The notes beneath the pieces were generated by a model. It ran no database searches and was not told the origin of the DNA. It saw only the letters and a list, made by a program, of their open reading frames with translations. Below are positions 1 to 5,403 of a DNA stretch of 5,403 nt, piece after piece. The DNA is from Acidobacteriaceae bacterium (GTDB taxonomy: Bacteria; Acidobacteriota; Terriglobia; Terriglobales; SbA1): NCBI GenBank assembly GCA_003156615.1, contig PMHI01000588.1, forward strand, positions 7,368 through 12,770, given 5' to 3'. Numbering within the stretch: position 1 is the stretch's first letter; the number at the start of each line of letters is the position of its first letter. The position numbers and the translations under genes are program-made.

Positions 1-1227
1 GAAAAACAGCTTCTATGGCCGAATCCCGTAGTCTCCTCGGCCACCGGCAATGCCACCAAGGTCACCGGAAACAGCGGCGTCAAAATGACCGGACCCTACG
101 AGTACATAGCCCCCAGCTATTGGGAGCAAGATACTCTGCAAGGCCAGCCTAACCGCAAAGAGTGCAACCCCGGCGGCTGCGGCGGCGCCTACGGCTTCAA
201 CAGCGAAACCAGCATGGGACCTGCCGTCCCGCCCCTTGAAAGTATTCGTGCCATGGTGGGCAAAGACCACCTGTGGCCCATCGACGGGGTATGGAACTAC
301 CACGCCGGCGGCGGAGAATTCAAAACCATCCAGGTCTTCAGCGATGCGCTTGCCCACCGCTATGGCAAATCCGACAGCGCGGAAGACTTTGCCTCCAAGT
401 CGCAATTGCAAACCTACGAAGGTGTGCGCGCCATGTACGAAGCCTATAGCCGGAACAAGTACCGGTCCACGGGTGTGATCCAGTGGATGCTGAACAACGG
501 CTGGCCTTCGATGATCTGGCACCTCTACGACTATTACCTCCGCCCCGCCGGTGGCTACTTCGGCGCCAAGCGCGCCCTGGAAGCGCTGCACCCGGTCTAT
601 GGCTACGACGACCGTTCCATCTGGGTGGTCAGCAGCCAATACGATGACGTCACCGGCTTGAAGCTCAGCACGAAGATCTACAACTTGGACATGACCGAGA
701 AGTTTTCCCGCGAGGACTCCCTCGACGCCGCCGCCGACAGCACGGCCAAAATATTTACGTTGCCCAACGTGGATGGCCTAAGCCCCGTGTACTTCGTAGC
801 GTTGCGGCTGACAAACTCCAGGGGCAAACTGGTAGGCTCCAACTTCTACTGGCTCTCCACCAAGCCCGAAACTCTTGACTGGAAAAAGTCCACCTGGTGG
901 GTGACGCCAACCGAATCCTTCGCCGACTACACCGCTCTCGCCCAGCTTCCCAGGGTAAAGCTTAACGTTACCGACCGCACCGAGCGCAAAGGCGAGGAGT
1001 CCATTACCCACGTCACGATAGAAAATCCAAGCAAGAGTCTGGCATTTTTCGTCCGCCTAAAAGTCAACAAAGGCCCCCAGGACGAAGAGATCCTGCCGGT
1101 AGTCTGGGAAGACAACTACATCTCTCTGCTTCCCGGGGAGAAGCGGGAGGTAAGCGCCACCTACCGCACAGCTGAACCCGGAACGGCCAAGGCGTCAGTG
1201 GAAGTCAGCGGCTGGAACGTAGAATAA
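1..1227 (+). CDS. GH2 exo-beta-D-glucosaminidase (CsxA-like), C-terminal part, 5' truncated
   Basis: Frame 1 is open from the first base to the TAA at 1225-1227, giving 408 residues. The ATG at 85 is internal, because coding-like sequence (WPNPVV...) precedes it. Family GH2 exo-beta-D-glucosaminidases remove GlcN from the non-reducing end of chitosan oligomers. Visible signs are the motif GGAYGFNSETS at residues 61-71, where Glu69 (205-207) matches the GH2 nucleophile, and VIQWMLNNGWPS at 159-170 followed by WHLYDYYL and GGYFGAKRALE, a block typical of the CsxA subfamily. Residues from about 190 to the end look like beta-rich Ig-like domains (LKLSTKIYNLDM, VSATYRT, VEVSGWN) as in this subfamily. 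Full enzymes have roughly 900-1,000 residues, so more than half is missing, including the N-terminal sugar-binding domain and the acid/base residue. Related plant-type endo-beta-mannosidases share this fold, so the exact substrate is inferred. A signal peptide, if any, lies outside the window. Confidence 0.9.
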   Translation, partial: EKQLLWPNPVVSSATGNATKVTGNSGVKMTGPYEYIAPSYWEQDTLQGQPNRKECNPGGCGGAYGFNSETSMGPAVPPLESIRAMVGKDHLWPIDGVWNYHAGGGEFKTIQVFSDALAHRYGKSDSAEDFASKSQLQTYEGVRAMYEAYSRNKYRSTGVIQWMLNNGWPSMIWHLYDYYLRPAGGYFGAKRALEALHPVYGYDDRSIWVVSSQYDDVTGLKLSTKIYNLDMTEKFSREDSLDAAADSTAKIFTLPNVDGLSPVYFVALRLTNSRGKLVGSNFYWLSTKPETLDWKKSTWWVTPTESFADYTALAQLPRVKLNVTDRTERKGEESITHVTIENPSKSLAFFVRLKVNKGPQDEEILPVVWEDNYISLLPGEKREVSATYRTAEPGTAKASVEVSGWNVE

Positions 1228-1441
1228 ATGCGCCGCTTGGACCGCCGCGCTCGCTGGTGATGACCGAAGGGGCTCTCCATCTCTATGGCCGCGGCTTTCG
1301 CAATCTCGCGAGGCCTCGCGGCATCGAGACCAAGGCCTGCCAGACTTGCAATCAAACCTCGGCAGGTTCGATGAGTTGATAGAGAATCCACATGAGGGGT
1401 CTGATCATGGCCTTCTCCCGCCAAGTGCAATTGTGTCCCTG
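1228..1441. other. Convergent intergenic gap between GH2 and S9 peptidase genes
   Basis: These 214 bases lie between two converging stop codons. I see no convincing protein gene and no classic terminator: neither strand has a GC-rich stem followed by a run of T. What can be seen is a perfect 14-base palindrome at 1307-1320, a smaller one (GCCGCGGC) at 1288-1295, a 6-bp inverted repeat CCTGCC/GGCAGG with a 19-base loop (1336-1341 and 1361-1366), and a possible 18-codon minus-strand ORF at 1352-1408. Transcription from both sides must end here or read through, perhaps by Rho or by hairpins without a U-tract. Confidence 0.7.
1307..1320. repeat. Perfect 14-bp palindrome CGCGAGGCCTCGCG
   Basis: The sequence CGCGAGGCCTCGCG equals its own reverse complement and does not extend further at either side. 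It lies between convergent stop codons, about 80 bases after the GH2 stop. There is no loop and no following T-run, so it is not a standard intrinsic terminator. It could be a protein-binding site, a weak transcription stop or a chance event in GC-rich DNA. Confidence 0.45.
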
Positions 1442-3613
1442 TCAGCGTTGAGGACTGGCGGCTGCGCCCAGCTTGCGGCCCAGGAACTCTGCGCTTGCGG
1501 CATAAGCGCGCACCCAGTCGCGGCGTAGAAGGAAGTCGTGAATCTCGTCCGGGAAGATCAGTTCCTCGAAGTCGACCTTCTGTCTGCGCAAGGCCTCCAC
1601 GAGTTTTTCGGTTTGGGCAAAGGGCACGTCGCGGTCATCGTCGCCGTGGATGAGTAGCACCGGCGAGCGCCAGGTGGCCACCGAAGCCATCGGTGAGGAC
1701 TCGAAGGCTAACCGCGCCACCTCCACCCGTTCGCGCGGGTCGTAGTTCGGAGAAAAGGTCGGCAACTCCGAGTTCCAGTCATGAACGCCATGCATGTCAA
1801 CGCCGGCGGAAAACAGATTCGAGGCTCGCGCCAGCGCCAGCGCAGTCAGGTAACCGCCGTAGCTGCCGCCCCAGGAGCCGATGCGTATTCCATCCACGTC
1901 GGGCCGGCCTTTCAGATAGAGCCCGGCACCGAGCACATCGTTGAATTCACTTGCACCCGACGCGCCATAATTAAGCGCTTCACGGAAGTTCAGTCCATAG
2001 CCGATGCCGCTCCGGTAGTTCACGCTGAGCACGATATAGCCAAGGCTGGCCAGATACTGGTTCATCGCGTAAGCATTGGAGTAATACTCCATGTAGTGCC
2101 AGCCGAGCAACATCTGCCGTTGTGAACCGCCGTGGAAGAAGACCATCGCCGGCCGCCGTTGCCCCGGCGCAATTCCTTGAGGCACGAATAACTGGCCGTG
2201 AATCTCGAGCCCGTCCGCGGCCGGAAAGATGACTTGCTGAGGCGTAACCAAGCGGGCGGCAGGATAATCCGCGGGAATGGCCTGAGGAGCAAGGTCGACC
2301 AGACGGCCGCTCGCGACCACTGCGGCGCGCATGGGCAAGCCGACATCGGAGCGCAACACGGCCACGGTGACGCCGTCGCTCGCTACCACTGGCTGCGTCT
2401 CGATGCCGTCTCCCGCCGTCACGGCTTCTGCAGCGTGATTCGACCCATCCGGGACAAAGATGATTCGCCAGACATGGCGCCGGTCGATGTCATTCTGATT
2501 GGAGTCGAAGACCAGCGTCTTGTGGTCGTGGCTGAGAGAGACGTGCTCTACCTCAAAATTGCCCGGCGTGAGCGGCGTAGCCGACCCGCCCGAGTCAGGC
2601 ACGGAAAAGAGATGAAGCCAGCCGTCGCGTTCCCAGGGAAAGACGATTCGGTTGCCAGCGGTCCAATGCAACTGTTCGCTCGAATCCGTCTCGCGATAAG
2701 CGCTGCCCGCTCCTTCAGTCGCGCGCCAGGCCTCGTGCGCCTTGCCGGTCATCACCTCCACGACCCGAATTGACCAGGGCAAGGCCGTGCGATGGGGCTC
2801 AAACAGCAGCGAATCCTTGTCCGGCGGAATGCGCAGAAAAGCGATGCGCGTGGAGTCAGGCGACCACACGGGGTTGCTGTCCATGTCCGTCGAGGGGTCA
2901 ACATAGGTGACCGAGCCGGACGCCGCGGAATAGACGGCGACGAAGCTGTGGTCGCCACGATCGCTCACAAAAGCAAGGCGTGTCCCGTCGGGAGACCAGC
3001 GCAAGCCCTTTGCCGTGCCACGCGTTTGCAGCAATTGCTCGGGCTTGCCTTTTGGATCATCGAGGTGGAGCAACCAAATTTGACCTTTGAGCGTGTAAGC
3101 CAGTTGCTTGCCGTCCGGGGACACGGCCGGCGACTGACCCTCGGCCAACAAGCGCGGCTCGCCGCCCTCCGCGCTCACCACCCACAGCTGTTGCTGTGCA
3201 CCCTTGGGGAAGCCGGCCGGATTGGGCACGGGATGGTTCTCACCCGTGGCGCTATCGCCGCGGACGTAAACGATGGACGCGGCCTCGGCTGTCCATTGCG
3301 GTGTGTTAATCTCCTGGCCGTCATCGTCGGCGAAGTGCGTGATCTGCCGGGATAGATAGCCCTTACCATCCGGTGCGGGCTCGGCCACCCACAGGTTGCG
3401 CCGGCCCCCGATGTTCGCCTCCCATGCCAGCCGCCCACGCGATGGAGCGGCGTGTAGGTCGGATGCGTACGGGGCACTCAGAACTTGCTCAATCGTGAAT
3501 CCCTTTGCCTGCGCAATTGCCGTTGGCGCGCTCAGTACAAAGGCCGCAGCAACCAGCACCCCGGCCAAACCCCATCCCAATCCGGCCTGCCCCGGCATTC
3601 GCACAATGCTCAT
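1442..3613 (-). CDS. Exported S9 family peptidase (prolyl oligopeptidase-like) with beta-propeller
   Basis: The product has 723 residues from the ATG at 3613-3611, the usual length for S9B/S9C-type dipeptidyl or acylaminoacyl peptidases. Residues 1-36 form a signal peptide: an Arg near the start, a hydrophobic stretch at 15-29 and a likely cleavage after A34 (TAIA) or A36. Residues of about 40-440 are a TolB/PD40-type propeller, with repeats such as SPAVSPDGKQLAY (161-173), WSPDGTRLAFVSDRG (206-220) and WSPDSTRIAFLR (250-261). Residues of about 455-715 are an alpha/beta hydrolase: HGG at 494-496 (oxyanion region), NYR at 532-534, nucleophile Ser584 in WGGSYGG, Asp660 in HGDDDRDVP, and His692 in DEIHDF. 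All three catalytic residues are present, so it should be an active serine peptidase cleaving short peptides in the periplasm or outside. A TTG one codon upstream (3616-3614) is an alternative start. A weak Shine-Dalgarno-like GGGGA lies upstream, 7 bases from the ATG. The gene stands alone, convergent with the GH2 gene; the exact substrate is unknown. Confidence 0.93.
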   Translation of the reverse strand: MSIVRMPGQAGLGWGLAGVLVAAAFVLSAPTAIAQAKGFTIEQVLSAPYASDLHAAPSRGRLAWEANIGGRRNLWVAEPAPDGKGYLSRQITHFADDDGQEINTPQWTAEAASIVYVRGDSATGENHPVPNPAGFPKGAQQQLWVVSAEGGEPRLLAEGQSPAVSPDGKQLAYTLKGQIWLLHLDDPKGKPEQLLQTRGTAKGLRWSPDGTRLAFVSDRGDHSFVAVYSAASGSVTYVDPSTDMDSNPVWSPDSTRIAFLRIPPDKDSLLFEPHRTALPWSIRVVEVMTGKAHEAWRATEGAGSAYRETDSSEQLHWTAGNRIVFPWERDGWLHLFSVPDSGGSATPLTPGNFEVEHVSLSHDHKTLVFDSNQNDIDRRHVWRIIFVPDGSNHAAEAVTAGDGIETQPVVASDGVTVAVLRSDVGLPMRAAVVASGRLVDLAPQAIPADYPAARLVTPQQVIFPAADGLEIHGQLFVPQGIAPGQRRPAMVFFHGGSQRQMLLGWHYMEYYSNAYAMNQYLASLGYIVLSVNYRSGIGYGLNFREALNYGASGASEFNDVLGAGLYLKGRPDVDGIRIGSWGGSYGGYLTALALARASNLFSAGVDMHGVHDWNSELPTFSPNYDPRERVEVARLAFESSPMASVATWRSPVLLIHGDDDRDVPFAQTEKLVEALRRQKVDFEELIFPDEIHDFLLRRDWVRAYAASAEFLGRKLGAAASPQR

Positions 3614-3745
3614 CAATTCATCCCCAGAAGAGACATTGTGCCATATCGGGAGGAGTCGAACCGAGACGGCATCTCGCCCATAGGTAAGGTCAGGAGTGGG
3701 CGACCAGGTACAGTTGAGGCTCCGTCGAAACTCCGGTCACCAAGA
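3614..3745 (-). other. Leader/intergenic region upstream of the S9 peptidase gene
   Basis: This stretch runs from the stop of the membrane-protein gene to the start of the peptidase gene and should hold the peptidase promoter and 5' leader. I cannot point to a convincing -35/-10 pair. It contains two inverted repeats that share three bases (3662-3676 and 3674-3703) and a tRNA T-arm-like string GGTTCGACTCC on the minus strand (3662-3652). No terminator with a T-run is visible for the upstream gene, so readthrough from the membrane-protein gene is possible. Confidence 0.55.
3674..3703 (-). repeat. Inverted repeat TCGCCCA/TGGGCGA, 16-base loop
   Basis: The arms 3674-3680 and 3697-3703 are perfectly complementary over 7 bases, with a possible extra G-U pair, around a 16-base loop. 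A second, smaller inverted repeat, CGAGA-CGGCA-TCTCG, lies at 3662-3676 and shares bases 3674-3676, so the two hairpins cannot fully form together. They sit 49-90 bases upstream of the peptidase ATG. They could form an mRNA leader hairpin or mark an operator. There is no U-tract, so termination is unlikely. Chance is a real alternative. Confidence 0.45.
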
Positions 3746-4141
3746 CTAAGCGGAGAGACTGTAAGTAAAAAATGCCAGCGTTGCCGACGAAAAAGCTAGC
3801 CCGACATACCACCATTTGGAGCCGCGAATCGCGGCAATAAAAGAAAACACCGTAGATAATAGGGTCGCACCTAAGACGATTTTGTATTCGTGTTGTGACC
3901 CGGCGAGACTGTCTACGAAATGGTCGGCCTTTTGCGGTTTGAGCAGAGAAAGCCAGAGCAACATAGTAAGCAGCATTCCGGTCGTCCCCAGCAGGTGGGA
4001 GAATTGGCGCCCCATGTCGCGAATATACGCCTCGGCAAAATTTCCAATGAACCCCGTCGCCCAGAGAAGTGGGCGATCCAGAATCTCATGGGAGCGCCGG
4101 GTCGTCCCCACAAGTGTCGCGGAGAACTTTCGGCCCCTCAT
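3746..4141 (-). CDS. Unrecognised small membrane protein, three predicted transmembrane helices
   Basis: The ORF codes for 131 residues from an ATG at 4141-4139 to a TAG at 3748-3746. I do not recognise the family. The first 45 residues are polar and basic (MRGRKF, TTRRSHE, IRDMGRQ), suggesting a cytoplasmic N-terminus. Three hydrophobic stretches follow: about 49-67 (HLLGTTGMLLTMLLWLSLL), 86-105 (YKIVLGATLLSTVFSFIAAI) and 110-129 (WWYVGLAFSSATLAFFTYSL). The loop at 68-85 is charged (KPQKADHF, GSQHE) and the loop at 106-109 is very short. The organised helix pattern argues for a real gene over a chance ORF. No clear Shine-Dalgarno precedes the ATG; it starts 27 bp after the MDR gene and in the same frame, so translation may depend on coupling to that gene. 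Function is unknown. The true start could differ, although a start further in (Met43 or Met56) would shorten or remove the N-terminal part. Confidence 0.65.
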   Translation of the reverse strand: MRGRKFSATLVGTTRRSHEILDRPLLWATGFIGNFAEAYIRDMGRQFSHLLGTTGMLLTMLLWLSLLKPQKADHFVDSLAGSQHEYKIVLGATLLSTVFSFIAAIRGSKWWYVGLAFSSATLAFFTYSLSA

Positions 4142-4168
4142 TGTAGGCCGAGGGCTGATATCGGAGAC

Positions 4169-5146
4169 CTACGGAATTCGGAAGACGGTGCGTGGTCTTC
4201 CAGGCACGTTGTCCCAGATCTCTTCAATGGTTGAGAGCGGCACGGTCCTTGTCGCGATCCGCAGTTTGGCAGGTACGACGGCATCAAGAACATTTCTGAT
4301 CGAGTCGAGTAGCTTCGGGAAAGGAACGCTCTTGAGTCCGCTGCCCATCAACTGAATAGCGGACGAACGGAGGGCAGCGCCCGGGAGTTCGATGTTCTCC
4401 TCGCGACTGGCTCCGCCAACATGCACGAAGCGGACAGGTTTTGCGTCTTCCACCGCTTTCGCAATCGCCACGATTATGATCTTTGCGCTATTACCCCAGA
4501 GATAATCAATCACGACGTCGACACCGTGAGCGAACTCTGCCATCAACGCTTGCTCGAAATGCTTCGCTCCCAGCGGATGGGCGGTACCCAGGGTGAACGG
4601 AATCATGACGTCCGCTCCTAGAGACGACAGTCCTTTGAGTTCGCTTTCATTGCGGCCTGTGGCGATGACTTTGCCTGCACCAAGATATTTTGCAAGTTGA
4701 ACTGCGAGCCGGCCCGCAGTTCCGGTTGCGCCATTGACGAGGACCGTATCTCCGCGCTGCAGGTGAGCACGCTCTAGCAGGGCAGCCCATGCCGACATAC
4801 CGGGGTTGGCGATGGCGGCCGCAGTAACGTCATCGAGGTCGTCGGGAACTGCGACGCACTGCTCCAAACGGACGAGAGTCTTTTCGGCGAGCGCTCCGTA
4901 AGGCGCTTCCGGCAGGGCGAAGTACACGCGCCGTCCGTCCGCAGTGCGCCCGACACCGTCGGCGCCTGCCACGGACGGAAACTTTCCGTTTGCACTGTAA
5001 TGGGAGCCCGAAGATCGGGACTTGCTGAACTGACTAAGCGCGGAACCGCTGACGGTGATGAGTTCCTGTCCTTCGCCGGCAACGGGTTCGTCGAAGTCGC
5101 CATAGACGGGCGACTTGCCGGCTGCTGTGATGATTCCTGCTCTCAT
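4169..5146 (-). CDS. Zinc-independent MDR family oxidoreductase (NADPH:quinone reductase-like)
   Basis: The product has 325 residues, the normal length for the quinone oxidoreductase branch of medium-chain dehydrogenases/reductases, cytoplasmic and using NAD(P)H. The N-terminal GroES-like domain (about 1-120) contains VAGADGVGR at 59-67, equivalent to the family's PGxDGAG-type motif. The Rossmann domain (about 125-260) has VLVNGATGTAGRLAVQLAK at 135-153, a glycine-rich GATGTAG nucleotide-binding loop, followed by VIATGRN (160-166), where Arg165 would suit an NADPH phosphate. The catalytic and structural zinc ligands of alcohol dehydrogenases are absent: the usual first-Cys region reads ALSQFSKS (36-43). 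Proteins like this are often labelled zinc-binding alcohol dehydrogenase, which this sequence does not support. The start at ATG 5146-5144 is set by a strong Shine-Dalgarno six bases upstream. The gene follows a flavin monooxygenase-like gene by 112 bp on the same strand, and a membrane-protein ORF follows by 27 bp. Reduction of quinones or enones is the likely chemistry; the substrate is unknown. Confidence 0.9.
   Translation of the reverse strand: MRAGIITAAGKSPVYGDFDEPVAGEGQELITVSGSALSQFSKSRSSGSHYSANGKFPSVAGADGVGRTADGRRVYFALPEAPYGALAEKTLVRLEQCVAVPDDLDDVTAAAIANPGMSAWAALLERAHLQRGDTVLVNGATGTAGRLAVQLAKYLGAGKVIATGRNESELKGLSSLGADVMIPFTLGTAHPLGAKHFEQALMAEFAHGVDVVIDYLWGNSAKIIIVAIAKAVEDAKPVRFVHVGGASREENIELPGAALRSSAIQLMGSGLKSVPFPKLLDSIRNVLDAVVPAKLRIATRTVPLSTIEEIWDNVPGRPRTVFRIP
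4180..4201 (-). repeat. Inverted repeat GGAAGAC/GTCTTCC at the 3' end of the MDR gene
   Basis: The arms 4180-4186 and 4195-4201 are perfectly complementary over 7 bases with an 8-base loop. They lie inside the last codons of the MDR gene, ending 8 bases before its TAG (4171-4169). In the mRNA this gives a short stable hairpin just before the stop. No U-tract follows, so it is not a standard terminator. It may slow 3' exonucleases or affect coupling to the downstream ORF, or it may be chance. Confidence 0.4.
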
Positions 5147-5152
5147 GAAATC

Positions 5153-5158
5153 CCTCCT
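5153..5158 (-). promoter_or_regulatory. Strong ribosome binding site AGGAGG for the MDR gene
   Basis: Read on the minus strand, AAAGGAGGG precedes the MDR ATG with a 6-base spacer (GATTTC). It is the clearest Shine-Dalgarno in the window and fixes the start at 5146. No convincing promoter is visible in the remaining bases up to the stop at 5259. Confidence 0.85.
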
Positions 5159-5258
5159 TTGTGCTCGACCGCGTGGACCTGATCCCTGCGAAAACTTGAC
5201 TGCCTCCCTAGGATCCGGTGGTTTGAACTGGATTCACGGTGAGGCCTTCCGAATGTAT

Positions 5259-5403
5259 TTACGAGTGCTCCAAATCAGTTGCTGAGCCATCAACAGCATG
5301 CGTAGGTTCGCCTGCGTATGACGTAACCCGTTGCGTACCGATTGAGGCGATGTAGCCGTCAGGACGGATCAGGATCCGTGCTCCTTCTCGCGTAACCAAC
5401 TCT
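5259..5403 (-). CDS. C-terminus of a FAD-dependent aromatic monooxygenase-like protein, 5' end outside window
   Basis: A minus-strand frame is open from 5402 to a TAA at 5261-5259, giving the last 47 codons. Its start lies beyond the right edge. The string GARILIRPDGYIAS (residues 7-20 of the fragment) matches the typical end of the C-terminal thioredoxin-like domain in flavin-dependent phenol/aromatic hydroxylases (PheA/TfdB and rifampicin-monooxygenase relatives), which usually ends in a form like LVRPDGYVAWR. These enzymes use FAD and NAD(P)H with oxygen to hydroxylate aromatic rings. Here the usual Trp after the Ala is Ser, and about 27 residues follow the motif (to DLEHS), longer than the usual short tail. 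The FAD-binding GxGxxG and DG motifs are not in the window, so the call rests on the tail alone. The MDR gene follows 112 bp downstream on the same strand, compatible with co-transcription. Confidence 0.65.
   Translation of the reverse strand, partial: ELVTREGARILIRPDGYIASIGTQRVTSYAGEPTHAVDGSATDLEHS

Noticed and set aside
13..639. Long minus-strand ORF (208 codons) opposite the GH2 gene
   Set aside because: It lies wholly antisense to a strongly recognisable GH2 coding frame; low-complexity Val/Ala/Gly-rich content is typical of a shadow frame in GC-rich DNA.
1161..1430. Minus-strand ORF of 89 codons across the gap and the GH2 3' end
   Set aside because: It needs a TTG start, overlaps the end of the GH2 gene antisense and has no recognisable domain or ribosome binding site.
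2198..3355. Two plus-strand ORFs of about 190 codons (2198-2773 and 2792-3355) opposite the peptidase gene
   Set aside because: Both are antisense to the S9 propeller and hydrolase frame, are Arg-rich and show no family motif.
3628..3643. Sigma-54-like TGGCAC on the minus strand upstream of the peptidase gene
   Set aside because: The -24 half is present, but the matching -12 TTGC element is absent at the required spacing.
3816..4355. Plus-strand ORF of 179 codons spanning the membrane gene and the MDR 3' end
   Set aside because: It crosses two better-supported minus-strand genes, lacks a domain signature and has shadow-type composition.
5232..5252. Weak hairpin after the monooxygenase stop as a terminator
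   Set aside because: The arms pair over only about four bases and no T-run follows on the minus strand.
5364..5379. Inverted repeat ACGGATC-AG-GATCCGT
   Set aside because: It lies within coding sequence of the monooxygenase fragment (the codons around its RPDG motif) and is best explained by codon content.

Overview
The window reads as ordinary chromosomal DNA from a moderately GC-rich, Gram-negative heterotroph. An Acidobacteriota (Terriglobia-like) source is my best guess. It rests on the gene mix (a CsxA-type GH2 enzyme, a secreted S9 peptidase with a beta-propeller, and a zinc-free MDR reductase) and on sequence style, not on a marker gene, so it is an inference only. I see no phage, transposon, CRISPR or defence genes.

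Layout, left to right. Positions 1-1227 (+) hold the C-terminal 408 residues of a glycoside hydrolase family 2 enzyme of the exo-beta-D-glucosaminidase type, cut by the left edge. A 214-bp gap (1228-1441) separates it from a convergent gene. Positions 1442-3613 (-) hold a complete exported prolyl-oligopeptidase-like S9 peptidase with signal peptide, propeller and an intact Ser-Asp-His triad. A 132-bp leader (3614-3745) contains two overlapping inverted repeats. Positions 3746-4141 (-) encode an unrecognised protein of 131 residues with three probable membrane helices. Positions 4169-5146 (-) encode a zinc-independent MDR-family quinone reductase/alcohol-dehydrogenase-like enzyme with a strong Shine-Dalgarno. 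The right edge, 5259-5403 (-), holds the last 47 codons of a gene whose C-terminus looks like a flavin-dependent aromatic monooxygenase.

How they may work together. The right half (flavin monooxygenase fragment, MDR reductase, membrane protein, S9 peptidase) all lies on the minus strand. The monooxygenase and MDR genes could form a small redox or detoxification unit, with the membrane protein 27 bp downstream possibly co-transcribed. The S9 peptidase and the GH2 enzyme converge and are separate transcription units. Both fit the breakdown of extracellular or periplasmic polymers (peptides; chitosan-type or beta-mannosyl glycans).

I did not find a convincing undescribed system. The most useful second looks are the unrecognised membrane ORF, which sits in frame behind the MDR stop codon with a hairpin just before that stop; the overlapping hairpins and T-arm-like motif in the peptidase leader; and the partial monooxygenase gene, which has no start in the window and is easily missed.
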